A DNA stretch of 64,000 nucleotides from Alsobacter metallidurans. GTDB taxonomy: Bacteria > Pseudomonadota > Alphaproteobacteria > Rhizobiales > Beijerinckiaceae. Shown piece after piece: positions 9,942-19,003 of the stretch. Under the pieces are notes generated by a model that did not search any database, was not told where the DNA came from, and was given only the letters and a program-made list of their open reading frames with translations. The stretch spans positions 372,001 through 436,000 of the forward strand of contig NZ_BMES01000003.1 of NCBI RefSeq assembly GCF_014636935.1, in the 5' to 3' direction. The translations under genes were made by a program, and so were the position numbers. Position 1 is the stretch's first letter. Each line of letters starts with the position of its first letter.

Positions 9942-10763
9942 ATGGCGCGCAAGAAAGCTGGAGGCCACGGTGGGCACGGCTGGTTCGTGACCTTCGCGGA
10001 CCTGATGGCGCTGCTGATGAGCTTCTTCGTGATGCTCACCGCCATGTCGACGCAGGACCAGAAGAAGATGCAGGCGGTCGCGGGCTCCATGCGCGACGCT
10101 TTCGGGGTGCAGCGCGAGTCGCGCTTCGCGGGCGTGATCGAATCCGACGGCATCCCGACGCGCCCAAACCTCAAGAACATCAAGCAGGCGCCGCCAGAGC
10201 AGGGCTCGGATTTCACGGCCCCGAGCCAGTTCGACCGCCCCGACGACGGCATCGCGGTGACGTCCTTCGACCGCGCCTTCGCGCTCGCGGCTGCGTCCCT
10301 GCGCCAGGCGCTGCAGGACATGCCGGAGATCACCGAGGTTTCCAAGAACATCATCATCGAGGAAACCAAGGACGGCCTGAACATCTCGCTTGTGGACCAG
10401 GACGGCCGGGCGATGTTCCCCGATGGCTCGCGCGAGCCGTTTGAGCGGACCAGAAAGGTGCTGCAGTCGATCGCGCCGGCCGTGCGCAAGATGCCGAACC
10501 GGATTGCGGTGGGCGGCCACACCTCGGCGGCGAGGCCCGGATCGCGGCCGGGCTGGACCGCCTGGGAGCTTTCGGTCGGCCGCGCGTCCGCGGTGCGCGA
10601 GATCCTGGCCAACGCCGGCATCCCGGACAACCGCTTCGCCTCCGTCACCGGCAAGGCCGACACGGAGCCGATGTTTCCGGACAATCCCTATCTGCCGGCC
10701 AACCGGCGCGTGACGATTACGCTGCTGCGTGAGGCGCCGCCGCTGCCGTTCGGCAAGTTCTAA
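9942..10763 (+). CDS. MotB/OmpA-like stator partner
   Basis: The 273-residue protein has a short basic N-terminus and a single TM helix starting WFVTFADLMALLMSFF, which contains the Asp (residue 20) at the place of the proton-carrying Asp of MotB. Next come a plug/linker region (about 45-110) and a C-terminal OmpA-like peptidoglycan-binding domain (about 140-265). That domain has GHTSA, WELSVGRASAVREIL and the NRRVTI end motif, which supplies the Asn and Arg of the family. It is separated from the MotA-like gene by 21 nt and preceded by a GGGAACAG-type site. Inference: the two form an ion-driven stator anchored to peptidoglycan. Confidence 0.82.
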   Translation: MARKKAGGHGGHGWFVTFADLMALLMSFFVMLTAMSTQDQKKMQAVAGSMRDAFGVQRESRFAGVIESDGIPTRPNLKNIKQAPPEQGSDFTAPSQFDRPDDGIAVTSFDRAFALAAASLRQALQDMPEITEVSKNIIIEETKDGLNISLVDQDGRAMFPDGSREPFERTRKVLQSIAPAVRKMPNRIAVGGHTSAARPGSRPGWTAWELSVGRASAVREILANAGIPDNRFASVTGKADTEPMFPDNPYLPANRRVTITLLREAPPLPFGKF

Positions 10764-10781
10764 GGCGCAATCCCAGAGTGG

Positions 10782-11282
10782 CTAGCGGCCGCCTTCCACG
10801 ATGATGTCCCAGTAGACGCGGTACTTTGCGCCCGGCCGATCAACCGCCGCGATGCCGAAGCGACGGCCGGCCGGGGCCAGGAGCACGCGATTGTGCGGCG
10901 GCGAATCCCGCCAGCCCGAGAACGCCTCGGCGAGCGTGCGATAACCCGCCGAGACGCGCTCGGCCCGGTTGGCGCCAAGCCCGGCCTTCTGCGCCGAGAT
11001 CGTCGGCGTCTCGCCCCAGGTCGACGTATCCGTCTCGGCCACCCCGCTGGCCCGCCGCCGCGCTTGCGCGACGAGTTCGGCGTCCAGCGCGAGCGGAGCG
11101 AGCCCGCTTTTCGCCCGGTAGGCGTTGATCATGTCTAGCGCCGCCGCCTCGTCCAGCGCGGCGCCCTGGTCAAGCCGCTGGTAGAAGGTCGGCACGGTTT
11201 CGACGCTGGAAGGAGGCGCGACCGTGCAGCCCGCAAGGCCGACGACCGACAACGTCGCCACGACGGCGAAAAGATGCTTCAA
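10782..11282 (-). CDS. CAP/SCP-domain lipoprotein
   Basis: The 166-residue protein has a lipoprotein signal peptide with lipobox LAGC (Cys 19). A compact CAP (cysteine-rich secretory/antigen 5/PR-1) domain of the bacterial YkwD type follows: MINAYRAKSGLAPLALDAELVAQARRRAS, quoted in part, WGETPT, then FSGWRDSPPHNRVLL, which supplies the conserved His-Asn pair. Its ATG overlaps the stop of the upstream mechanosensitive-channel gene by 4 nt, so the two are translationally coupled. Bacterial CAP proteins are extracytoplasmic with unclear activity; coupling to a channel suggests an envelope-stress role (inference). Confidence 0.82.
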   Translation of the reverse strand: MKHLFAVVATLSVVGLAGCTVAPPSSVETVPTFYQRLDQGAALDEAAALDMINAYRAKSGLAPLALDAELVAQARRRASGVAETDTSTWGETPTISAQKAGLGANRAERVSAGYRTLAEAFSGWRDSPPHNRVLLAPAGRRFGIAAVDRPGAKYRVYWDIIVEGGR

Positions 11283-13873
11283 GGCTGGGTTTCCTCCGGG
11301 GGCTTCTGCTCAGCCGCAGAGCCGGCGGCATTGTCGTTACGCCCTGTCCGGCGGACGCCAGGCAGCAATCCGTGCCGCAACGCTTCCACTTCGCCGCGCA
11401 GATCCGAGATGCCCTCGATCTCGAATTTGGGCGTGCCGGGCGGCTGGCCGATTCCCAGGTCCCGCAGGCGGCGGAAGATCACGAAATGCAGGTCGCTCGA
11501 CACCCGCGACACCATGTCGACATCCGACACGAACGCGATCAGGTCGAAGCTGAGCTCGTCGCCCTTGATGCTCTTGAACAAGACGCGGGGCGCAGGGTCT
11601 TCCATGACGTCCGGGTGCTCGGTGGCTGCGTCGCGCAGCAGCTTCGCGATCATGTCGGCGTCGGCGTGGCGCGGGGCGGGCACCGAGATCAGCACGCGGC
11701 CTGTGCGGTCCGCGTGGACCCAGTTCTTGACCACGCCGGACACGAGGTTTGAATTCGGCACGATCAGGGTGCCGCGGTCGAAGGTCTCGATCTGGGTGGC
11801 GCGCACGTTGATGCGCCGCACATGCCCCTGCTCGCCGCCCACCACGACCCAGTCGCCGACCCGGATGCCGCGCTCGGCCAGCAGGATCAGGCCCGACACG
11901 AAGTTGTTCACGATCGACTGGAGGCCGAAACCGATACCGACCGACAGCGCGCCGGCCACGATCGTGAGCTTGTCGAGGCTGAGCCCCAGATAGCTGACCG
12001 ACACCGCCGAGGTGAGCACGAAGCCCAGATATCCGAACCCCATCGTGATGGAGTTCTTCAGGCCGGCGTCCAGATGGGTGTGCGGCAGGTATTTTGATTG
12101 CAGCCAGCGCTGCACGGCCCGGGTGATGAAGATGCCGCCCGCAAAAAACACGATCGCGAGCAGGATCGTCGACAGCGAGAGCGTCACCCCGCCGATCGTG
12201 ATGCCAAAAAACAGCGCCCGCACGGACGAGAAGATGTCGCCCGATTCCACGCCCCACGGGGCGAGCAGCAGCAGCAGCGCCAGCCCGAGCAGCACCACGC
12301 GTCCGAAGCCGGCCGCCAGAATGCCGATCTGCTCCAGCGAACCGCGCGAAAGCCCGACCGTGGACTGCACCAGCCGCGACGTCCGCCCCCTGTCCGAGAA
12401 CGCGCCGGTCACGAACTCGTCCAGCAGCGTCATCGAGAGCATCAGCACCGCGATCACGATGCCGGCCCAGGCGACCTGCTCGGCCAGGAACCACGCGAAC
12501 GCGATGTAGCCCACCACGGCGGCTCCCACCACCGTGGCGACCAGGATCCAGCCCGCGATGCGCAGCGGCCCGGTCAGGTCCGGCTCCGTCGAGACATGCG
12601 GCCCGAACGCGGCCTCGTCGCAGGAGTCCACGGACCGGATGAGCTGCAGCGCCCGGCCCACCACGGCCGCGACCGCAAGGGCGAAGAACCCCTTGGTGGC
12701 GATCGAGAGCTTCAGGCCGGCCGCGATGCTCTGGTACAGCGTCTCCAGCACGCGGCTGGAGGCCAGCAGCACCGCCATCAGGGTGGCGAGCCGCATCAGC
12801 CAGTCGGCGCGGTCGTCCGAGACGTTGTAGAGGCGCCAGTTCATGCGCCCCGGCGCGAGCAACCCGTCCGCGAGCCCCTGCACGAAGCTGATGAACGCGA
12901 TGCCAGCGACCAGCGAGCCGAACACCGGCTCCAGTCGGGTGGGCAGCAATTCGAGCCCGCGCACGATCTGGTACAGCAGAAACGCCGCCAGGGTAGGGGC
13001 GGTCGCGCTCACGAGCGTCACGGTGGCGGCCGCGATCGCCTTCTGAAACCGATTGGGCTGGCCGGCGAGCCGATCGCGCTTCACGAAAGCCAGCGCGAAC
13101 CGCCGGACTGGCAGGATGAGCAGGAGCGCCAGCGCCAGCGCGCCCGCAAAGCCTGCCGCGCCGGTGGGTGACAGGCGCTGGCGCGCCCGTTCAATCGCGT
13201 CCCCGGCCACAACCGAGATCGCCCGGACGTCGTGCGGCGACGACGCGCCCACGTCGAGCCAGAGCGAGGGCGAAAGGACGCTTTCGGAGGGCTGGAACAG
13301 CCGCTTGGCGAACTGGTCGCGGCGGCGGTCCACCACTTCCTTGTCGATCTGGTCGACCTGCACGAGGAGGCTGCGCGCCAGCCGGATCGTTTCGTCGACC
13401 TCGTTCAGCGCGACGTTGCGCTCGTCGCGCTCCTTGGCGACGTCCGGCGACTCGGGCGGCGACTTGTCGTCGGGCTTCGGGCCGAGCTCCTTGAGGCGCG
13501 AACGGATCGCGTCGGCGCGCGGGGTGAGCTCTGTGACGACGCTGCGGACCTGCTCGGCCAGCGGCTCCAGCGTCGGCCGCACCTGCTGCAGCGCCTGGTC
13601 GGTTTCCCGGCGGGCAACGCCGGCCTCGAGCTGGTCGAGCTGGAGGCGGATGCCCTCGAGCTTGGTGCGCTGGGCCGTGATGGAGCCCGGCGCGGCGTTG
13701 GCGGGAGCCGGAGGAGTTGGCGGCGACGCCGCCGGCGTGGCGGCGGGCGTATCCTGCGCGAACAGCCACTGGGCGTGGCCGCTGCTCATCCACGACAACG
13801 ATCCGGCCGCCAAGGCGGCAAGCACGGCGAGGCGGATGGCGTAGGGCCTGGCGGCCGTCAGGCGTGCGAGCAT
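11279..13873 (-). CDS. Large MscS-family mechanosensitive channel with DUF3772-type periplasmic domain
   Basis: The ATG chosen (MLARLTAARPY) has a GGAAGGA site 6 nt upstream; upstream codons do not. The 864-residue protein has a signal/TM segment (about 12-35) and a long Pro/Ala- then Lys/Glu/Arg-rich periplasmic helical domain (about 45-200), followed by roughly ten TM helices. The MscS core near residues 640-760 carries the pore/beta signature GFGLQSIVNNFVSG, then GDWVVVGGEQG and VPNSNL. The layout matches the MscK/YbiO-like large MscS proteins with a DUF3772 N-domain. It is coupled by a 4-nt overlap to the CAP lipoprotein gene. Expected function: release of solutes on hypo-osmotic shock. 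Confidence 0.87.
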   Translation of the reverse strand: MLARLTAARPYAIRLAVLAALAAGSLSWMSSGHAQWLFAQDTPAATPAASPPTPPAPANAAPGSITAQRTKLEGIRLQLDQLEAGVARRETDQALQQVRPTLEPLAEQVRSVVTELTPRADAIRSRLKELGPKPDDKSPPESPDVAKERDERNVALNEVDETIRLARSLLVQVDQIDKEVVDRRRDQFAKRLFQPSESVLSPSLWLDVGASSPHDVRAISVVAGDAIERARQRLSPTGAAGFAGALALALLLILPVRRFALAFVKRDRLAGQPNRFQKAIAAATVTLVSATAPTLAAFLLYQIVRGLELLPTRLEPVFGSLVAGIAFISFVQGLADGLLAPGRMNWRLYNVSDDRADWLMRLATLMAVLLASSRVLETLYQSIAAGLKLSIATKGFFALAVAAVVGRALQLIRSVDSCDEAAFGPHVSTEPDLTGPLRIAGWILVATVVGAAVVGYIAFAWFLAEQVAWAGIVIAVLMLSMTLLDEFVTGAFSDRGRTSRLVQSTVGLSRGSLEQIGILAAGFGRVVLLGLALLLLLAPWGVESGDIFSSVRALFFGITIGGVTLSLSTILLAIVFFAGGIFITRAVQRWLQSKYLPHTHLDAGLKNSITMGFGYLGFVLTSAVSVSYLGLSLDKLTIVAGALSVGIGFGLQSIVNNFVSGLILLAERGIRVGDWVVVGGEQGHVRRINVRATQIETFDRGTLIVPNSNLVSGVVKNWVHADRTGRVLISVPAPRHADADMIAKLLRDAATEHPDVMEDPAPRVLFKSIKGDELSFDLIAFVSDVDMVSRVSSDLHFVIFRRLRDLGIGQPPGTPKFEIEGISDLRGEVEALRHGLLPGVRRTGRNDNAAGSAAEQKPPEETQP

Positions 13874-13988
13874 GCGATCCTTCCGGTCGGCGAACCCAGG
13901 GCGGGCCGCCACGATTCGGCAGCCCGACAAGATGCCCAAGGATGCGACCGAAGCAAGGCGCAGGCTCCCGTGAGCCCGCGATCAGGCC

Positions 13989-14525
13989 TTACTTGGACGC
14001 CTTGTAGCGCTCCACGCCTTCGAGGATCAGCTTGCGGGCCTCCTCGGCGTCGCCCCAGCGCAGGACCTTCACCCACTTGGTGGTCTCGAGGTCCTTGTAG
14101 TGCTCGAAGAAATGTTTGATCTGCGCCAGCGTGATCTCCGGCAGGTCGGTGTAGTTCTCGACCTTCTCGTAGCGTCGGGTGAGCTTGGGCGACGGCACGG
14201 CCAGGATCTTCTCGTCCCCGCCGGCTTCGTCCTCCATGAACAGCACGCCCACTGGGCGCACGCTCATCACCGCGCCGGGCACGATCGCGCGCGTGTTGGC
14301 GACGATCACGTCGCAGGGATCGCCGTCGTCCGAGAGCGTGTGCGGGATGAAGCCGTAGTTCCCGGGGTAGCGCATGGACGTGTACAGGAAGCGGTCGACA
14401 ACCAGCGCGCCCGATTCCTTGTCCATCTCGTACTTGATCGGCTCGCCGCCGATCGGCACCTCGATGATGACATTGACCTCGTGGGGCGGGTTCTTGCCGA
14501 GCGACACCGCTTCGATACGCATCAT
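13989..14525 (-). CDS. ppa: Inorganic pyrophosphatase
   Basis: This 178-residue soluble family I pyrophosphatase hydrolyses PPi to phosphate in the cytoplasm. The metal-binding signature DDGDPCDV (three Asp) is present near residue 65. So are the flanking [12 protein letters not shown] block and KVENYTDL further on. Length is normal for the bacterial enzyme (about 175). Two adjacent ATG codons are possible starts; the first is given, with GGAGCAGT upstream. It lies 115 bp downstream of the mscS start on the same strand, probably as its own unit. Confidence 0.95.
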   Translation of the reverse strand: MMRIEAVSLGKNPPHEVNVIIEVPIGGEPIKYEMDKESGALVVDRFLYTSMRYPGNYGFIPHTLSDDGDPCDVIVANTRAIVPGAVMSVRPVGVLFMEDEAGGDEKILAVPSPKLTRRYEKVENYTDLPEITLAQIKHFFEHYKDLETTKWVKVLRWGDAEEARKLILEGVERYKASK

Positions 14526-14636
14526 ACTGCTCCGATCGTCCGGCCCGTGCGGCCGGTCTCTTGATAAGGTGGGGTGGGTTGTAGACGCCGCCCGGACGGG
14601 CGACAAGAACGACTTTCCGGCAAGGCCGCCGGCGCG

Positions 14637-15167
14637 TCAGCTCCACCCGAAGGCGAACCGCTGCCGCACTTCGCCGCCGAAGCGTTCCTCCATCTCGCGC
14701 ACCTTGATGCCGCCGAGATGCCGGTAGAAACCCACCGCGCGCGAGTTGTCGGCCAGCGACCACACGATCAGCCCGCCCATCCGGTGGCCGATCAGGTCCC
14801 GCCGCGCGGCGTCGAACAGCCGCCGGCCAAAGCCGAGCCCCTGGAATTCGGGCGCGAGATAAAGCTCGAAGATCTCGCCCCGGTAGGGCGAAACCGCCAG
14901 TCGGTTGCGGCCGTAGCTCGCGTAGCCGCGCACCTTGTCGTCGAACTCCAGCACCGCGATGCGCCCGCCGCGCGCGATCACGCGGCTCCACCAGTCGGGG
15001 CCGCGCCGCTGCACCATGCGCTCCAGCTCGCGGCCCGGGATGATGCCCCAATAGGCCTCGCGCCAAGCCGCGTCATGCACCGCGGCGACGTCGGAGGCGT
15101 CCGCGGACCGGGCGAGGCGGATGGAGATCGCGGCCTGGGTCACCATCGAAGAATAGGCCTCGAACAT
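14637..15167 (-). CDS. GNAT-family N-acetyltransferase
   Basis: The 176-residue protein has the GNAT fold: ISIRLARSADASDVAAVH at the start, motif A LYLAPEFQGLGFGRRLFDAA near residue 105 (the Q-G-x-G acetyl-CoA loop) and the C-terminal LADNSRAVGFYRHLGG strand-helix. The substrate is unknown. The first codons before ISIRL are nondescript and an internal ATG (MVTQAAISIR) is an alternative start. No operon partner. Confidence 0.82.
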   Translation of the reverse strand: MFEAYSSMVTQAAISIRLARSADASDVAAVHDAAWREAYWGIIPGRELERMVQRRGPDWWSRVIARGGRIAVLEFDDKVRGYASYGRNRLAVSPYRGEIFELYLAPEFQGLGFGRRLFDAARRDLIGHRMGGLIVWSLADNSRAVGFYRHLGGIKVREMEERFGGEVRQRFAFGWS

Positions 15168-15297
15168 TCGAGCCGTAAAGACCCGCCCGCGGACGCGCGA
15201 CGGTTGCGCGCAGACCCGCTCGGCCCCGCGGGATTGCGACGCCGCGCCGCGGCTGCTATGGCCCCGGCTGCACCCCCGCCCCGGAGCCTTAAGCCGC

Positions 15298-16017
15298 GTG
15301 CTGAAGTCGATGAAGCCCGAAGACCGCTACGCCCGCCGCATGGCGCGGATCGCGCGTTGGGACCGGCCCATCGGCGGCGCCTGGGACCGGGTGAAGGCCT
15401 GGACCAACATGCTGGCCAGCGACCACGGCGTGTTTCGCCTCGCCTACCTCAACCTGCACAAGGTCACGCCGCAGTTCTGGCGCGCCGCCCAGCCGGCGCC
15501 GCCCGACATCCGCGCCGCCGCCCGCCAGGGCCTGCGCACGATCGTGAATCTCCGCGGCGGCCGCGAGCACGGCTCCTGGCCGCTCGAAAAGGAAGCCTGC
15601 GAACGCGAGGGCGTCCGGCTCGTCGACTATGTGGTGCGCTCGCGCGGCGCGCCCGACCGCGACGCCGTGCTGGGCGCCAAGCGTTTCTTCGAGACGCTCG
15701 ACTATCCCGCGCTCGTCCATTGCAAGTCGGGAGCCGACCGCGCCGGCTTCATGTCGGCGCTGTATCTGCTGATCCACGAGAACCGCCCGCTCGACGAGGC
15801 GATGGACCAGCTCGCGCTGCGATACGGCCATTTCCGCTTCGCCAAGACCGGGATCCTGGACGCCTTCTTCGAGCGCTACCGCGACGAAGGCCTGGCCCGC
15901 GGCATGCCGTTTCTCGAATGGGTCGAGACCGTCTACGACCCCGAGGCGCTGGAGCGGGACTTCAAGCCGAGCTTCTGGTCGGACGTGATCGTGGACGGCC
16001 TGCTCAAGCGCGAGTGA
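15298..16017 (+). CDS. Tyrosine/dual-specificity phosphatase-like protein
   Basis: The 239-residue cytoplasmic protein contains the cysteine-dependent phosphatase P-loop HCKSGADRAG (Cys 142, Arg 148; C-x5-R). About 60 residues before it is LRTIVNLRGGRE, a typical DSP/PTP-like beta strand-loop. The general-acid region would be around YVVRSRGAPD. Proteins of this type in alphaproteobacteria are annotated as tyrosine phosphatases, but phosphoinositide-like or other substrates are possible. The start is uncertain: a GTG is given; an ATG lies 12 nt downstream. Its 3' end overlaps the convergent ABC exporter gene by 14 nt. Confidence 0.75.
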   Translation: MLKSMKPEDRYARRMARIARWDRPIGGAWDRVKAWTNMLASDHGVFRLAYLNLHKVTPQFWRAAQPAPPDIRAAARQGLRTIVNLRGGREHGSWPLEKEACEREGVRLVDYVVRSRGAPDRDAVLGAKRFFETLDYPALVHCKSGADRAGFMSALYLLIHENRPLDEAMDQLALRYGHFRFAKTGILDAFFERYRDEGLARGMPFLEWVETVYDPEALERDFKPSFWSDVIVDGLLKRE

Positions 16018-17803
16018 GATCGAACTCAGCCATTTCCAGCCCGTCGGCTCCGGCCTGCAGCCGGTGCAGCTTGGCGTAGATGCCGCCCCGCGCCAACAGC
16101 GCGTCATGCGAGCCGCTCTCGGCTACGCGCCCGCGATCCAGCACCACGATCATGTCGGCCATCCGGATGGTGGAGAGCCGGTGCGCGATCACGAGCGATG
16201 TCCGGCCTTTGGTCAGCACCGCCAGCGCGTCCTGCACGGCCCGCTCGGATTCAGCGTCGAGCGCGCTGGTGGCCTCGTCCAGCACCAGGATGGGAGCGTC
16301 CTTGAGCAGCGCCCGCGCGAGCGCGATCCTCTGGCGCTCGCCGCCCGAGAGCCGCGATCCCCGGTCGCCCACGGGCGAGTCGTAGCCGTCCGGCAGCCCC
16401 ATGATGAAGTCGTGCGCCGCCGCGGCGCGCGCGGCCGCCTCGATCTCGTCCTGCGTCGCGTCAGGCCTGCCAAACGCGATGTTGGCCCGCACGGTGTCGT
16501 CGAACAGCACCGCCTCCTGGGTCACCACCGCGACCTTGGCCCGCAGGCTCGCGAGCGTGACGTCGCGGACATCCACTCCGTCGATCCGCACCGCGCCGTC
16601 GGTCGCCTCGAACAGCCGTGGCACCAACGATACCAGCGTCGACTTGCCGGATCCCGACCGTCCCACGAGGGCGGTCATCTTCCCGGCCGGCACCACGAGG
16701 TCGATGCCATGGAGCGCGACCTGGTCGTCGTAGCGGAACGACACGTTCTCGAACGTGATCGCGCCGCCCGCCACCGCGAGCGGCTGCGCGCCCGGCCGGT
16801 CCTGGATCGTCGGCCGCTCGTCCATCACGGCGAACACGCGCGACAGCGACGCCACGGCTTCCTGCAGGATGGCGTTGAGATTTCCGAGCGTCCGCAACGA
16901 TTGCGCGGCAAGCAGCAGGGCCGTGATGAAGCCCGTGAAGTCGCCGATCGTCGTCTGGCCCTTGATGATGCGCCAGCCGATGAACACCAGCACGCCCGCC
17001 ACCGCGAAGCCGCCGCCGATCTCCAGAATGGGATCGAGCCGGGAGCGCTGGTTGGCGGACTTCATCTTCAGCCGGCGGATCTGCTCAAAGAATGCGCCGG
17101 CGCGCTGCTTGAGGTAGCCCTCCAGCCCGTAGGTCTTGGCCGTGCGGATGCTCGCGAGGCTCTCGGACACCATGCCGGCCATCAGGGCCGTCTGCTCCTG
17201 AGTCGACAGCGCGGTGCGCCGCAGCTTCTTGCCGATGCGCGCGATGGCGGGGGCCAGAAGCGGCAGCACCACGAGGGCGATCAGCGTCACCTCCCAGTCG
17301 ATCCAGAACATCACCCCCACCACCGCGATGGCGGTCGCGAGGTCGCGCAGGAACACCGTCGACAGGCGCGTCAGCGCCTCACGGATAAACGCGAAATCGG
17401 TGGTGAAGCGCTGCGTCAGCGCGGCTGGCGTTTCGCGCCCAAGCTGGGCCACGTCCGAATCGATCAGGCTGGCGTAAAGCGCCGTCTGCATATCGGCTTC
17501 GATCCGGGTGACGATGCGATTGGTCAGGATCGACTGCGCCAGCATGGCGAAGCCCTTCACGGCCGTCACCAGGATCACCACGAACGGCACGAGCTGCACA
17601 AAGCGCTTGTTCTGCTGGTCGAAGGCGTCGAACGCCTTCTTGATCACCACCGGGTAAAGGCTGCTCGCGCCCGCCAGGATGATCACCGTGACGAGAATCA
17701 GCGCCAGCTGCCGCCAATGCGGCCGCATCCACTCGGCCCAGAGGCGGCGGACATAAGGAAGCGTGTCATGGCTGACGAGCGTGCGTGCCGGCTTGGTGGC
17801 CAT
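16004..17803 (-). CDS. MsbA-like ABC exporter (fused membrane and ATPase domains)
   Basis: The start is the ATG of MATKPARTLVSHD. The 599-residue half-transporter has six TM helices (about residues 40-315) and a nucleotide-binding domain with Walker A GRSGSGKS (about residue 392), signature LSGGERQR, Walker B ending in LDEATSALD and the switch His in VIAHRL. It resembles lipid/polysaccharide exporters of the MsbA group, but the substrate cannot be told and a multidrug role is possible. It is a monocistronic-looking gene, convergent with the phosphatase gene (14-nt overlap). Confidence 0.85.
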   Translation of the reverse strand: MATKPARTLVSHDTLPYVRRLWAEWMRPHWRQLALILVTVIILAGASSLYPVVIKKAFDAFDQQNKRFVQLVPFVVILVTAVKGFAMLAQSILTNRIVTRIEADMQTALYASLIDSDVAQLGRETPAALTQRFTTDFAFIREALTRLSTVFLRDLATAIAVVGVMFWIDWEVTLIALVVLPLLAPAIARIGKKLRRTALSTQEQTALMAGMVSESLASIRTAKTYGLEGYLKQRAGAFFEQIRRLKMKSANQRSRLDPILEIGGGFAVAGVLVFIGWRIIKGQTTIGDFTGFITALLLAAQSLRTLGNLNAILQEAVASLSRVFAVMDERPTIQDRPGAQPLAVAGGAITFENVSFRYDDQVALHGIDLVVPAGKMTALVGRSGSGKSTLVSLVPRLFEATDGAVRIDGVDVRDVTLASLRAKVAVVTQEAVLFDDTVRANIAFGRPDATQDEIEAAARAAAAHDFIMGLPDGYDSPVGDRGSRLSGGERQRIALARALLKDAPILVLDEATSALDAESERAVQDALAVLTKGRTSLVIAHRLSTIRMADMIVVLDRGRVAESGSHDALLARGGIYAKLHRLQAGADGLEMAEFDLTRA

Positions 17804-17912
17804 CAGAACCTGTTGCGTGCGGCTGGGGAGCGTCGGCACGGGGCCGGCACGTCTCACCCGCTCTTAGCCCATTTCGGCGCAAGAGGCGACGCGGCCCTCG
17901 TCGAGAAACCTC

Positions 17913-18548
17913 TCAGCGGCCGAAGATGCCCTTGAACAGCTTGGCGAGGCTGTTTCGCTTCTTTTTGCGTTCCAGCTCGGCCGCATCCTTGACCCACGCG
18001 ACCTGCACGACCCGGCGCTCGCCCGCGAAAGGCGGGTGCCCGTGCCAGGAGTTGTCGGCGCGCAGGAACGCGAACATGGTCCCCATGGTGGGCGGAACCT
18101 CCAGCACCATGTCGTCAAAATCGTCCGGGCCGCGCAGCACCCGCAGGCGACCGGCGCCGCCGTCGTCCCAGGCGTCGTTCATGTAGACCAGCAGCGTCAT
18201 CACCTTGCTCGGCCCGTCCGTGTGGGGGCGGCCGTCCTTGATCTGCGAAATCTTCCGGATGGTGGTCAGCCGCGGATAGGGGCTGAGATCGAGGCCGAAT
18301 TTCTCCGAAAGCAGCGCAGTCAGGCGCGGGCCCTCGAGTTCGTCGATCAGCGCCTTGAAGGCGCCCTTCACCTCGACGTCGTCGACGGTCAGGAATCCCG
18401 GCTTCGTAATATTCGGGAACTCCTCGCGCAGTTGCGGAACCATGTCCTTGCGCAACACGTCCGAAGCGAGAAAGAAGCTATAGGGCTCGCGCGACACTGG
18501 CGCGGCGCGCACCACGTCCGAATCGATGATGCTCGTCTCGGCGGCCAT
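17913..18548 (-). CDS. 2-oxoglutarate/Fe(II)-dependent dioxygenase-like protein
   Basis: The 211-residue protein carries HTDG (His 109, Asp 111), the first two Fe(II) ligands, and WHGH (His 169 or 171) as the third, with ERR following as the likely 2-oxoglutarate-binding Arg. The spacing matches the prolyl-4-hydroxylase-like superfamily. The C-terminus is a basic KKKRNSLAK tail. The substrate is unknown. It lies 110 bp from the MsbA-like gene on the same strand. Confidence 0.75.
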   Translation of the reverse strand: MAAETSIIDSDVVRAAPVSREPYSFFLASDVLRKDMVPQLREEFPNITKPGFLTVDDVEVKGAFKALIDELEGPRLTALLSEKFGLDLSPYPRLTTIRKISQIKDGRPHTDGPSKVMTLLVYMNDAWDDGGAGRLRVLRGPDDFDDMVLEVPPTMGTMFAFLRADNSWHGHPPFAGERRVVQVAWVKDAAELERKKKRNSLAKLFKGIFGR

Positions 18549-18656
18549 GGTCTCCCCCGTGGCGCAACATTCGCCCCCGGGGTAATTTCTAGCGATTGCT
18601 ACCTAGAGGTGCAATTTTACGAATCCCAATGTGGCCGAACCTGCAGCGCAGGGCCG

Positions 18657-18941
18657 TCAGGGAGCGCGGCAGCGAACCCAGAGCGCGTGCGGGTAGGCGT
18701 CAGGACGATCGGCTACGTCAGAGCAGCGCTGGCCGTCGATGACCCGCTCGCTCTCCTGCCCGACCTTCCGGGTCGTGATCGCGCCGGTTGTCTCGGCGGG
18801 GTCCTTGCGGATCGGCGCCGGAGCGGCCGCCTGGCTGTCGGCGGGCGGCGAGGAGGCCTGCTGGGCCGGGCGTTCCTCGCCGAAGGCCGGGGCCGCCAAA
18901 GCCATCCCGGCCAGAATAACCAAGCCTGCCAGTGTGCGCAT
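18657..18941 (-). CDS. Secreted small hypothetical protein
   Basis: The 94-residue product has a typical signal peptide (MRTLAGLVILAGMALAAPAFG) and a Pro/Ala/Ser-rich linker. A short C-terminal region follows with two Cys (RCSDV, VRCRA) that may form a disulfide in the periplasm. AAAGGAG precedes the ATG at 6 nt. No family recognised; it lies between the dioxygenase and mcd genes on the same strand. Confidence 0.65.
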   Translation of the reverse strand: MRTLAGLVILAGMALAAPAFGEERPAQQASSPPADSQAAAPAPIRKDPAETTGAITTRKVGQESERVIDGQRCSDVADRPDAYPHALWVRCRAP

Positions 18942-19003
18942 TGAACTCTCCTTTGGGAGATCAACGCCTTAGAGGCGGTGCGGTTCGCCGCTGCGGCTGT
19001 GGT

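Noticed and set aside
16064-17935. A 623-codon plus-strand frame opposite the MsbA-like exporter
   Set aside because: Same pattern as the ndvA antisense frame: composition artefact with no recognisable domain.
18560-18575. GGCGCAACATTCGC before the dioxygenase gene as a fifth copy of the EMC motif
   Set aside because: Only GCAACAT matches; the left GCAR unit is missing.
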